64,000 bases of DNA. Origin: Spongilla lacustris. Lineage: Eukaryota; Porifera; Demospongiae; Spongillida; Spongillidae. The translations under genes were made by a program, and so were the position numbers. A model generated the notes under the pieces. That model saw only the letters and a program-made list of their open reading frames with translations. It searched no databases and was not told where the DNA came from. Positions 1 to 9,549 of the stretch are shown in pieces (position 1 is the stretch's first letter; each line of letters opens with the position of its first letter). The stretch covers positions 9,130,735 to 9,194,734 of the forward strand of contig OX442420.1 in assembly GCA_949361645.1 (NCBI GenBank), written 5' to 3'.

Positions 1-202
1 TACACGTACCAACATGACATGATACAAACACACATTTTTAGAAACTGCTTGTTGGACTGGAATCACGACAAAAGAGGGCAAGTCCTAGTCGTGTTATTGA
101 TTGAGATGAGGCATATCTCCATGGCAACAGTAATACTGATATTTGACAATACCCTCATAAAAAGGTGTACACATGCATGGGTGTGATGCAGGCATAGCTC
201 AC

Positions 203-2922
203 CTGTGGGTCATCAGAGGAGGCCAAGAAGTGGGAGAGGAACATACACACAGGACCTGTGATCCACTCCCCTATAAGATGGGGGGGGGGGGGGTGGGGGT
301 GGGGGGGGTGTAGGGTGGGAGGGGCATCAGAGGGTGTAAATGTGTGTGTGCAATATAAATGCACACACATGTACACACATATACACATATGCACATAACA
401 CATACACACACATGCACACACACATGCAAGTCTGGGTACCAGACCATTTGTAATTATTTATTAACTAGATACAGATAATAAGGACTCTACATACAGGGAA
501 TACTACCAGTATCATGATTTGATAACCATAATCATGATTATTATAATCATGTGTGCTGACAACAAGAAAATTCCCAGAACCAATGGGCAAAGAAACAAAA
601 AACATCCTTTTCCATTACTATATTCAGCAATGCTAGGATTTGTGCTGTCGTGGTGATATTTGTAGGTGTTTGCAGCAAGTCTCTAACATGCTGTCTAAAC
701 CCTACACTTTTAGCGGGCGCTCGTCCATTAACAGCAGTTCAGCTTGCCTTTGTGTTAAAAAAAAAAAACCAGAGTACCTCTCTATTGCACTCACGCACTA
801 ACAAGAAACGCTAATTGGTTGCTATTTACGTAGTTGGAATCGTTATTGGAATGTTAATTATCGCATACCTGTAATCCGATTGGTAGTGCCCAAATTCCGG
901 CCCTTGGTACAACTCAATGCACATAGAGTCTCCAGACCCCTTTATTATCTGTATCTAGTTAATCAATAATTATAAAGGGTCTGGTACCCAGACTAATGCA
1001 CACACATGCACACACATGCATACACATGCACACATGCACACACACATGCACACACACACATGCACACACATGCACACATATGCACTACACATGTACACAC
1101 ACATGCACACATGCACTTGGTGGGAACACTACCAGTACATGTACAAGATCATGGAAACTTTAATTGTGTAAGTTATTATGTGTGCATATGTGCATATGTG
1201 CATATGTGCATATGTGCACATATGCACTTATGCAGTGTTATGTATATGGCTAAATTGCAAACAGTTATATTTATAAATTTGTAACAAAGGGGGCTTTTCA
1301 TGAATGAGAAACATGGACACAACCAACAGATGAGTTTGTCCCCTGTCTTGTTGATACATCGCAGAAGACAAATTTGTAACAAAGCACTTTCAGTGAGGAC
1401 AAGACAGTGCAGTGGCCCATAATGATATCACAAGTCACACACACACACACACATGCGCACACACACACATGTGCACACACACACACATGTGCACACACAC
1501 ACATGTGCACACACACACATGTGCACACACACAAATGTGCACACACACATGGACACACACACACACACACACTCCACACTCCACACTCACGTGCATGCAG
1601 CAGGCACTGGAGGTAGATGGTTGGCTTTGTGGCCTGCCCTGCCCCTTTGCTTGTGATGTGGACGGCCATTATGCTGTAGCTATGGTGTGTCTTCCCTATG
1701 GAGCTGTTCAGGACCACCACATCTGGGTAGCTCTCTGCTAGCTTGTGGAACCACAGGTATGTTTGAGAGAGATTGTGCTGGAGTGTGAGTGTGAGTGTGT
1801 GTGCACATGTGTGTGTGTATGTGTGGTGTGTGTACATGTGTGTGTACAGTATGTGTGGTGTGTGTGAATGTGTGGTATGCATGTGGTGGTTACCTAGGCA
1901 GCACACTTCACCGCCACTTAGTAGAAACCGATGACTCCACCCCCTGGGGTGGGGGGTGGGGCACAGTCTTGTACCCAGACCCAATGCACTGCAGCTGCAG
2001 ACAGATTACATCACCACTATGCTTGCATAGGGCCTCACGTACAATGTTTACAAGTTTATAAAACATACTGTCATGTGACATGTGAATGAATACTAATGTG
2101 CCTCATGGTGTGCTCTAAACAGAATAGAGAAAGGTAAACGTAGCTCAACGTTGCCATTCATTAATTGTCCATCAAAGTGTTTCACTATAGGTCTTTAATT
2201 TATGGTCAGAAAGTGTTTCTACTAATCTTAAAATGGCTGCATAGCTTCTCAAGCATATGCCTAGCTAAGAACCAATACACACCAATAAAGCTTTGTTTTT
2301 TTTTTGCTTCACTAGTGACCATCACTGATATGGCATTATCGATTATGACACATCGATCACTCTTATTGCCAACAAAACACGGCATTAAGTATTCATCATA
2401 AACAGGAAATTTTATTTTTTTAGTCCTGTTCAAATTCCTTCGCCCTTGTTGTATGTGTATCACCCTATGCAAGCGTAGCGATGATGCAATCCAACCCACA
2501 GCTGCGATGCATTGGCAAGACTAGAGGTGTAACAGATAACCACACCCTCTCCCCCACACCCCTTGAAATGTACCATACAACACAGTACCTAACTGGTACC
2601 CAGACTCACATACTGTGTGAACCACGCCTCCCCATCCTCAGGAGCTGGCTCCACCCCCCGCATGACACGTGCACGCCTCCCAGGGGAGGGGCCAAGGTCA
2701 AGTGGAAGGGATATCCCCTGTGCCTCATGTTGGACCACGGAGGAGATATTGGCCAGCCAGAGGCAGTCCAATAGTCCCAATGAGTCTCTCATCTGATACC
2801 AGGTCATGGAGGTGGCAATCTCCACCCAGGTCCTGCCCCGCTTAAGGAGGAGAGCTGCCCCATTTCCCCGGGTAACTACACGGTCCACGTTAGAAATGTT
2901 CCAACCAGATACTTGCAGGTTG
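203..2922 (-). CDS. M14 zinc carboxypeptidase, three exons, 3' part beyond the left edge
   Basis: Exons on the minus strand are 2922-2610, 1777-1591 and 270-203. The first has a strong acceptor (CTC-rich tract then CCAG) and a GTGAGT donor. The second runs from a CCAG acceptor to a GTGAGT donor at 1590-1585. The third runs from CTTATAG to a GTGAGC donor at 202-197. Phases agree (0, then 1), and the joined reading gives [19 protein letters not shown], then [14 protein letters not shown], then LLHAREWITGP. This is the F-x-x-YH...YP...IGK...HxRE-W order of M14 carboxypeptidases, and the H and E of HAREW are the first two zinc ligands of the family. The 2610-2922 exon (about 104 codons) would hold propeptide-like sequence and the start of the catalytic domain. 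The second zinc His and the catalytic Glu must lie in exons beyond position 1. The 5' end (signal peptide) was not found. The introns are full of CA/TG repeats and hold a MITE. The family call is firm; the A/B or other subtype is not determined. Confidence 0.85.
281..311. repeat. poly-G / GGGGGT tract
   Basis: Almost uninterrupted G run in the intron just beyond the 203-270 carboxypeptidase exon. On the coding strand it is a C-rich tract a few bases upstream of the acceptor at 271-272 and may serve as its pyrimidine tract. Confidence 0.8.
333..428. repeat. CA/TG-rich microsatellite
   Basis: Degenerate (CA)n/(TG)n with CACATG interruptions, within an intron of the carboxypeptidase gene. Confidence 0.8.
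430..993. mobile_element. MITE with about 55-bp terminal inverted repeats
   Basis: The left end GTCTGGGTACCAGACC, followed by an AT-rich stretch containing ACTAGATACAGATAATA, is mirrored at 931-993 (TATTATCTGTATCTAGTT, then GGTCTGGTACCCAGAC). The roughly 450-bp interior has no convincing ORF. It sits in the carboxypeptidase intron between CA-repeat blocks. Fragments ending in GTACCCAGAC recur at 1971-1981 and 2597-2605. No clear target-site duplication could be picked out because both flanks are CACATG repeats, so the superfamily is unassigned. Confidence 0.75.
998..1117. repeat. CACACATG microsatellite
   Basis: Interrupted (CA)n with regular CATG units in the carboxypeptidase intron, directly after the MITE. 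Confidence 0.8.
1435..1574. repeat. CA-rich microsatellite with ATGTG interruptions
   Basis: (CA)n interrupted at near-regular intervals by ATGTGCA; lies just 3' (on the minus strand) of the 1591-1777 carboxypeptidase exon, in the intron. Confidence 0.85.
1783..1880. repeat. TG-rich microsatellite
   Basis: Degenerate (TG)n immediately upstream of the acceptor of the 1591-1777 exon on the coding strand. There it reads as a CA-rich tract ending in CACTCCAG. Confidence 0.75.
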
Positions 2923-2989
2923 CTGGAGGAGGAGGAGGAGAGTAAGTGCAGCAGTGGAGAGGAGAGAACTGCAATGTCCACATCCCCAT

Positions 2990-3264
2990 GCCCACAAGGT
3001 CACCATCCCATGCCTCCAAGGTCACATCCCATGCCTCCAAGGTCACCATCCCATGCCTCCAAGGTCACCGTCCCATGCCTCCAAGGTCACATCCCATGCC
3101 TCCAAGGTCACCATCCCATGCCTCCAAGGTCACCATCCCATGCCTCCAAGGTCACCATCCCATGCCTCCAAGGTCACCATCCCATGCCTCCAAGGTCACC
3201 ATCCCATGCCTCCAAGGTCACCATCCCATGCCTCCAAGGTCACCATCCCATGCCTCCAAGGTCA
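2990..3264. repeat. 22-bp minisatellite with CCAAGGTCA in each unit
   Basis: Twelve to thirteen tandem copies of a unit reading CCATCCCATGCCTCCAAGGT followed by CA. Two units are shorter by 2 bp. 22 is not a multiple of 3 and the unit has no stop codon in any frame, which explains overlapping long open frames here; these are not genes. It lies about 70 bp beyond the most 5' identified carboxypeptidase exon, probably in the next intron. Confidence 0.9.
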
Positions 3265-3269
3265 GCAGG

Positions 3270-3531
3270 AAAGCAATAAATGATATTAACATCATAGCCA
3301 CACTAACTATTACAAAGCCAATAATCCAATTAATAACAAGTCACCTAATTGATTCTGGATTTCTGATCCAGACCACGCCCATGCCACTCTTGCCTGTTCT
3401 TTAAACTTGTGTGGCCGTTATATACTCACTACCGCTACGGATTCTCAAACTAGGGTGAACTATCTTTTGGAGAATCCAATAGTAAGCTGCATGTGCGAAT
3501 GTGCGCGTGGTCTGTACATGTGTGAGTGTGT

Positions 3532-3597
<66 letters not shown>

Positions 3598-4190
3598 ACG
3601 TCTGCACGAGATCCTGAAATGCGCTTGCTGTCATGCACGAGACGCGACATGCGTCAGACACTGTGTCACGTGCTTACCATCTCCACACCTTGGCAAGAGC
3701 GATGTCGAAGGTATAGTGCGGTCTAACATCCAGGCATGACGCAGCCAAAAGCATGGTCGCCACAATATAGCATACTAGTATCCGCCATTGGAACATTGCA
3801 CCAATTTGGCGTGAATCGAATCATTAACGTAATTACTATAATTAATAATTGTGTTACATTGACGCGTAATATATAACGCGTTAATGTGCAATACATGTAT
3901 ATTAAATGTTATGCGGAGTACTAGTTATGAACATGTTATTAAATTAATAAAATTGGTTGGTAAAATATGCAACATGTACACATCATTTTAATTATCCATT
4001 TTTGGCGGGTTAAGACTGTCAAGTGCTGAAGGTTTACATGTAGCCGGATGTAGGCAATGCAAGACATTAGCAGTACCTGCAGGTCCATTTTAAGAGCACA
4101 CTCACTTTTTATAGCGCAGTGGCACATGAGCCATGAATTACTTTTGCACCACAGCAAAAATAAATAAATAAATTAATTAACTAATTAATA
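3270..4190. other. gene-free stretch with a TG microsatellite (3520-3596)
   Basis: After the minisatellite comes non-coding sequence, a (TG)n run of about 70 bp, a CpG-bearing stretch at 3597-3800, then AT-rich sequence ending in AATAAATAAATAAATTAATT at 4156-4180. No ORF with family resemblance and no structural RNA was recognised. Confidence 0.7.
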
Positions 4191-4194
4191 AAAT

Positions 4195-5798
4195 TAAGAG
4201 GTGTCCAGCAAGGGGAGTAGGGGACCCTCTGGGGCCTCTCAGTCCTGGAGAAGCTGGTAGGCACTATAGCCACAGATGAAAGAGTCATCTCACCTGTTGT
4301 ACCAGGGGTGGTAGCAGGTTCAGAGAAGGCTGTTGCCAGGGTGATCACTATTCTTAAAGAGCTCTTTCCTCAATGGCAAGGTTTTCTCCAAGGGAAATAT
4401 GAATTCCTTCCCACAGGGCATAAAGCGGTCCAACACACCAAACCTGGAGGTCCTCGGGGCTCCCATTGGAGATTCATTTTTTGTGCTAAATTTGTTGCAA
4501 ATCAGCATGCCAAGGCACGTGCTCTGCTTTCAAGGCTGCAGCAGGTTGGATCCAAAGCCCCACAGGTTGCTTATCTGTTGCTTCACTTCTGTGGCAGCTT
4601 CTGTAAAATGGTACACATGGCCAGATCAACACCACCCTCCTTGGTTGCTGAAGCACTAGGCATTTTTGACTTGGACATTCGTCGCTGTTTTACAGATTGC
4701 ACAAGCGTAGACATCCTCGATGTTGCTTGGCAGCAGGCTCAGTTGAATCCTAGCAGGGGAGGCCTGGGTCTTCGCAGTCTCTTTCACCATTCAAGTGCAT
4801 GTTTCATCGTTCCATTGGCCATTCTGGTATTGCCCTTGGAGAGAACCACCACTTGGAGCAGCCCATTGATGAGTTTAATGGCTACATTGCGGACACCGAA
4901 GCCATTTGTTTACAGGACATTCATGATGCTCCTCCCCACCAAAGGCATTGTCATCTAAGATTGAAGACCATCAGCTCAAGGTTCTCTTCGACCATTCTTC
5001 ATCACCAGCTAACCGTGCTCGGCTCCTCTATGTGTCCTCTCCCCACGCCTCAGCTTGGCTTTAGGTAATGCCAGCTCCCCAGCAGAACTTACACCTTGAG
5101 TCTCCTGAATTTCAGATGGCGCTAAAATGGTGGCTCGGAATGGACACCTACCAGAACTCCAGCTGTTCATTCTACCCGTTGCACACCCTAGACCCCCTGG
5201 GTCACCACGCTCTTACTTGTAAAAGTGGAGGTGACTCATGGGAATCATGTAAGCTGGCCTGTATTGCAGGTCAAATCGAGGCAGGCAGTGGCCTAGATGC
5301 AGAGGGAAGCCATACTCACCCTGCAGATATCTTGGTCCATAATTGGGAGTTTGGCAAAGCAGCAGCATTGGATCTCACCATTACATCACCGCTAAATAAT
5401 TCTACTTTGAACGAAGCGAGTGTGATGGCTGGGTCTGCTGCGTTGGCTGCTGAACTTCGCAAGCATGCCACCAACGACGACAAATGCAACCACTTGGGCT
5501 AGCTGGGTTAGTCAGTGGAGACATATGGTTGCTGGGGAGAAGAAGCGAGCAGATGCCTTGACAGACTAGCTACACGGATCTCCACTCGAACTGGGAGTCC
5601 CAAGTCTTCTACAGTGTCATGGCTATATGGAAGGTTAAGCATTGCCCTGGTCAGGGCCAATGCTAGGGCTTTAATACTGGCTAGGTCGCCTTCATTTTTA
5701 TAATGACTATTAGGGTCTAGGTAGAGCTACATGTATAGGTATAGGTCTGTAGTGTAATTGTATACTCATCAGATAAATAAATAAATAAATAAATAAAT
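4195..5798 (+). pseudogene. 5'-truncated, frameshifted non-LTR retrotransposon 3' end
   Basis: The remnant reads through several frames as the C-terminal half of a LINE-type polyprotein. It begins beyond the catalytic RT core: IKRSNTPNLEVLGAPIG (from about 4426), a frame change near 4480, then KARALLSRLQQVGS, ARSTPPSLVAEALGIFD and LNPSRGGLGLRSLFHHSSA. After another shift comes VLFDHSSSPANRARLL, then ALKWWLGMDTYQNSSC...LDPLGHHALTC, a terminal Cys/His finger. It ends with VMAGSAALAAELRKHA and METYGCWGEEA (one further break near 5500). The 3' end is a repeated AAAT tail at 5776-5798. There are at least four frame breaks, so it is dead. No target-site duplication was established. The clade is not assigned. 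Confidence 0.8.
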
Positions 5799-5957
5799 GC
5801 CTTTGATTCCACAGGTGGTTGAGCACATACGGTATCAGTATGTACTTGAGTGCAACATCTCAGCCGTACGGTCTTAATATGCACGCATGAAATATAATGT
5901 ATGGGTAATTGAGATATGAGCCTACGGTACACTTTAGAGGAGACAGTTTTTCGAAGT

Positions 5958-6045
5958 TCCCCAGTGGCTCAGTCGGTTAGCGCGTCGTACTTATATGCAG
6001 TATTGAGTAATGCGAAGGTCGGGAGTTCGATCCTCCCCTGGGGAA
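5958..6045 (+). tRNA. tRNA-Ile (anticodon UAU) with a 14-nt intron
   Basis: The acceptor TCCCCAG (5958-5964) pairs perfectly with CTGGGGA (6038-6044), followed by discriminator A. The D arm is GCTC-AGTCGGTTA-GCGC with one mismatch. The anticodon stem TCGTA (5985-5989) pairs with TGCGA (6011-6015), one G-U. Loop C-T-TAT-A, then intron 5996-6009 after position 37. Variable loop AGGTC; T arm GGGAG-TTCGATC-CTCCC. Animal tRNA-Ile-UAU genes are commonly split at this site, so intron and anticodon support each other. All paired elements are intact and the A and B boxes are present, so it looks functional. Confidence 0.93.
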
Positions 6046-6048
6046 TAG

Positions 6049-6087
6049 TTTTTTTTTTTTTTTTTCTTTTTTTTCTTTTTTTTTTTT
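6049..6087 (+). terminator. Pol III T-run terminator of tRNA-Ile
   Basis: A run of about 17 T residues begins 3 nt after the discriminator base and continues as T-rich sequence with single Cs. This is the expected RNA polymerase III termination signal for the preceding tRNA. Confidence 0.85.
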
Positions 6088-6172
6088 CTCATCTCCTGGT
6101 CCATGTGTACATGTAATATAATTTTAGTTTACCGTGCTTACGTATTTATCTTTACATCACGCTTCCCTTGCC

Positions 6173-6919
6173 CAGGGCCGGCGGAACCGGGTGGGCTGGG
6201 TGGGCTATAGCCCTACCAGATTTGGCTGTCGATGCCATTTATAATTATTAATATTAAGGTTATATTGATTAATAGTTTGTTTTTTTATATTTAATATTTA
6301 ATTTATCGTTCATTATATTGATGCATTGCGCAGCGCATTCAATGGCTACATTCGAAGCTAATAATCGTAGTATCAGATACCCCCATCAACCAGCAGGTTT
6401 TAAAGTCCCGCGAATGGATATAGGAAGACAGCACCGTAGCTTCCAGCCGATCTGGTTTTCCAAGTGGAAATGTAGTTGGGCGTAGCCCGACCTTCGCGTA
6501 TCGCGAAGGTCGGGCTACGCCCAACTAGCGGAAATGGTTACATTACCGCGAGTCGGATGACAAGGTTAAGGCTGTCAGAGATTTCAAAATGACTTCAAAA
6601 AATGCCGAGGAAGCCTTTCTGACTAGAGGGTACAATAACTGATGTTTTTCGCCAACACGAATCAAGCGATTGCCATGCAAAGAAACTGCATGTATACTCT
6701 ACCGTTCCCTACAAAGGAACTATCTCCACTCTTCACGCTCAAGAAAAGCTTTTCGGAGCATGCATGTTAATCATGAATACACATGCATATTGATAATTAA
6801 TTGTATGTAGATATTAATAAACAGTTTAATGAATATTAATATTAACTAATGATGAATATTAATTAGCCTAATGAATATTAATCAGCCCAACCAGTTTTTG
6901 TAGCCTTCCGCCGGGCCTG
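6173..6919. mobile_element. hAT-like MITE (CAGGGCCGGCGGAA termini)
   Basis: The left end CAGGGCCGGCGGAACC is mirrored by TTCCGCCGGGCCTG at 6906-6919. Subterminal GGGCTATAGCCC near the left end and CAGCCCAACCAG near the right end fit the style of non-autonomous hAT elements, as does the AT-rich 747-bp interior without an ORF. An 8-bp target duplication is not clear; only TTGCC is shared by both flanks. A hairpin insertion (6473-6527) is nested inside. Confidence 0.6.
6473..6527. repeat. 55-bp hairpin, 26-bp perfect stem, 3-nt loop
   Basis: TAGTTGGGCGTAGCCCGACC continues to CTTCGCG, then loop TAT, then the exact reverse complement ending in CCCAACTA. It is flanked by near-identical GTGGAAATG and GCGGAAATG, as a short target duplication would be. 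A relative with the arms pulled apart lies at 43,068-43,142. It shares GCGAAGGTCGGG with the 3' half of the nearby tRNA, probably by chance. Confidence 0.8.
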
Positions 6920-7213
6920 TTGCCGTGTCATCCCGGGAAGGATCAAAACATTAGCGGCCATATTGTTTTGGACCAAAACGTGTGCGTTATTTAGAAATTT
7001 GTGTATTACAACGACGATGACGTAAATCTAACACTATTCATAGTATATGATTCATGCTTAAACGTATGAATACAATTAATTAGGCCGTGTTTTTTCACCA
7101 GTCTAAGTTGTTGTTATTACATCATTCGTGCGGAATGAAAACACAAATTCTAAATAATGCACCAAAACAATATGGCCGCTAATGTTTTGCTCCTTCCCGG
7201 GATGACACGGCAA
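6920..7213. mobile_element. foldback MITE, about 75-bp inverted arms
   Basis: TTGCCGTGTCATCCCGGGAA at the left is mirrored by TTCCCGGGATGACACGGCAA at 7194-7213. The inverted match continues inward through AAAACATTAGCGGCCATATTG to about ACAAATT. It abuts the preceding MITE with no spacer. The 294-bp element has no coding capacity. Confidence 0.8.
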
Positions 7214-7724
7214 GGGGTCTATTGCATTTTTTTGCAATATGTACGGCATTTCACACCTGTATGGTTAAGATTAGAACAGACATTGGAGATGCCTGTGTCT
7301 CTTATACGTTGCCATAAAGCCAATGTTGCCGCGAAATATAACCTTCATCCTTTTAATCGTCGGTATTGCGATATATCGCGATCACAGGCGTTTGCGGCCA
7401 TATATTTATAACCCGAAATATATTTCCCTTAGCAACGTCCTAAGCAACCAGAGCGTGAGCCTCCTGGGAATTATATACCGACCCTATAGCTAGCTCGCGC
7501 GCGCTTAAATTAATTGTAACAAAAGTGGCATGATTATTCTACATATACTGCGTTTCTCATATCATTGGCGCTACGACAAGTTATGGCTCGTGAAAGCGGG
7601 TAACCTTCGTCATACACTTTGAAGTAAGGTGTCCACGCTCCGAAGTCCCAACCCGAAGGTTTTGATTCATGCTAAATCTTAGAGATAACAGAACTGAGGT
7701 ACTAATTGATTCCACCATTGCTTG
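7214..7724. other. gene-free stretch
   Basis: Non-coding. It contains a GCGATATATCGCGATC palindromic motif near 7368, like those at 54.25-54.35 kb and 62.3 kb. No ORF with recognisable similarity and no RNA gene seen. Confidence 0.5.
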
Positions 7725-7985
7725 TAGCCATGCAAGCTTTTTTGAGCTAGAGATGCGTATTGCTGAAGTATCGTGAATTTAGTTAACGGTATCACTCCTT
7801 TGGGGAGGGATACGAGTGTAAATGCCGCGGTACGTGCATGTGCGTAGAATTTGCCAGGCTCTAACTGCTAACTCCAGCACATACAACTGATACAAGATGA
7901 TTTGGAACGATGCCTTAAGGAATTAAGCTGAAATCAACTTCAGAAAAGATGATGGTGCATGTACATGCATGCATGTATATATATA
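7725..7985 (+). repeat. left flank repeat of the E1-E4 chain (also at 55.4 and 61.0 kb)
   Basis: The block starting near GCAAGCTTTTTTGAG and running through GGGAGGGATACGAGTGTAAA, TTGCCAGGCTCTAACTGCTA and GGAACGATGCCTTAA recurs at 60,975-61,250, and in shorter form at 55,400-55,510. Here it ends in a TA microsatellite into which element E1 is set. It appears non-coding. Confidence 0.75.
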
Positions 7986-8805
7986 TGGGACAGTTTCCGC
8001 GAAAATGTCCGAGTTTTATAACATTATAATCTTATAAAAATACTTCTTGTTTGAATCGCTATATCTTCCGAACGCTAAACGCTATCAACTTCCTATTTTC
8101 GAAAGTTCATATTACACCATTTTTCTATGATAAATTACATTTTGGAGTCTTGCACTTGCTCCATGCCAGTATTGCAACGTTCGATACCCGACCAGGTTCA
8201 AACCCGCCATAACTTTAGGTAGGAGTAATCAAATCGCTTCAAATTCGGTTTGTAGGTATAGAGGTCCTATACTTATCGATTTGTTCTGTTCGTTAATTTT
8301 TATGCCATCCGTTACGGAGATACAGTTGAACAAACTACGTCCACTTTATCCCGCTCGATTCCTGCCAATGATTTTGGCAAATCGCGTCCCGCTCAATGTA
8401 TGGGGAGGCGGTTGTTATATCATAGGCGCGAAACGAGCGGGAAAAAGTGCACGTAGTTTGTTCAACTGTATCTCCGTAACGGATGGCATAAAAATTAGCG
8501 AACAGTACAAATCGATAGGTATAGGACCTCTGTACCTACAAACCAAATTTGAAGCGATTTGATTACTCCTACCCAAAGTTATGACGGGTTTGAACCCGGT
8601 CGGGTATCGAACGTTGCAATACTGGCATGGAGCAAGTGCAAGACTCCAAAATGTAATTTATCATAGCGAAATGGTGTAGTATGAACTTTTGAAAATAGAA
8701 ATTCGATACCGTTTAGCGTTCGGAAGATATAGCGACTCAAACAAGAAGCATTTTTATAAGATTATAATGTTATAAAACTCGGACATTTTCGCGGAAACTG
8801 TCCCA
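7986..8805. mobile_element. E1: 820-bp palindromic foldback element
   Basis: Begins TGGGACAGTTTCCGCGAAAA and ends with its mirror ...CGGAAACTGTCCCA. The two roughly 400-bp halves are inverted copies meeting near 8396, with moderate divergence. Each half carries the family's terminal domain (GCACTTGCTCC..GCCAGTATTGCAACGTTCGA, GGTTCAAACC, TTCGCTTCAAATT-type and CGATTTGTTCTGTTCGTTAA blocks). Flanks are ATATAT microsatellite on both sides, so the target looks like TA. No transposase ORF. Confidence 0.85.
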
Positions 8806-8820
8806 TATATATATATATAA

Positions 8821-9240
8821 TTGGGACAGTTTCCGAGAAAATTGCGCTTCGTATATATATATAAAATGTTATAAAAATGCTTCTCGTTTGAATCGCTATA
8901 TCTTCCGAACGGTTAACGCTATCAATGTGCTATTGTCAACACTTCATACTACACCATTTCACTATGGTAAAATACATTTTGGAGTCTTGCACTTGCTCCG
9001 TGCCAGTATTGCAACGTTCGATACCCCACCGGGTTCAAACCTACCATAACTTTAGGTAGGAGTAAACAATTCGCTTCAAATTCGGTTTGTAGGTAGAGAG
9101 GTCCTATACCTATCGATTTGTTCTGTTCGTTAATTTTTATGTCATCGGTTACGGAGATACAGCGGCGCAAATTTGGTACAAGTTTCCCGCTCCAATTGCG
9201 CCGTTGTACGTGCGTGAAATACATGAATATGCAACTACTT
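8821..9240. repeat. terminal domain shared by E1-E4
   Basis: About 420-bp block at both ends of E2 (mirror 18,675-19,094) and E4 (19,936-20,340 and about 28,125-28,530). It also makes up essentially the whole of E1 and E3 in head-to-head form. Order of landmarks: TIR, AT-rich run, CGTTTGAATCGCTATAnCT, ACATTTTGGAGTCTTGCACT, GCAACGTTCGATACC, TAGGTAGGAGTAA, CGATTTGTTCTGTTCGTTAA, GGAGATACAG. In E2 and E4 it ends at a GCGGCGCAAA...CGGCGCAATT-type junction. Confidence 0.8.
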
Positions 9241-9549
9241 CCTGTGGGCTGAGACTTTGATAACTTATAGCCACACCTCTACTGCGCTAGCTAGCTAGCT
9301 TGGGTAAGTTTTTAAAAATCTATCGTCCCTGTCACAGTTGTTATTCGTTATCTTCCGTGTATAGATAAACGATGCGGCGAGATCCACTGAAGACAAGTTC
9401 GCAAGAGTTTCAATCCGCGGACGAGTTCGAGCGGTACGGATACGACGGTCGATATTCGACGAGGATGGGGAGGTTGAGAACGGTAGTGATGGCGGTCATA
9501 CCACTGACGATGGCGGTTGTAGGGAGTAAACAGCCGCTCAATCACTAAA
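9241..9549 (+). other. E2 subterminal segment with a conserved acidic reading-frame end
   Basis: After the terminal domain comes CTAGCTAGCTAGC and a segment that also exists in E4 (20,400-20,700) and in both mirror arms. One frame gives FDEDGEVENGSDGG then HTTDDGGCRE and stop (about 9,457-9,531); E4 gives the same peptide with V/I and E/K changes, other differences being silent. An overlapping frame has an ATG at 9372 (58 codons, MRRDPLKTSSQEF...). Neither resembles a known family. The first frame could be the end of a captured exon; this is tentative. Confidence 0.3.

Noticed and set aside
1407..1741. Overlapping HTHTHT/CVCV-rich open frames
   Set aside because: They translate CA/TG microsatellite; the real coding content here is the minus-strand carboxypeptidase exon 1591-1777.
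2806..3404. Three overlapping plus-strand frames of 109-157 codons
   Set aside because: They are produced by the stop-free 22-bp minisatellite and by the antisense of the carboxypeptidase exon.
8281..8562. 93-codon frame, repeated as 19,405-19,686
   Set aside because: It crosses the centre of the E1/E3 palindromes; the apparent conservation is that of the terminal domain.
9015..9045. GGGTTCAAACC in the terminal domain as a Pol III B box (tRNA-derived SINE)
   Set aside because: No A box at the usual distance and no tRNA-like fold around it; a single 11-mer match is expected by chance.
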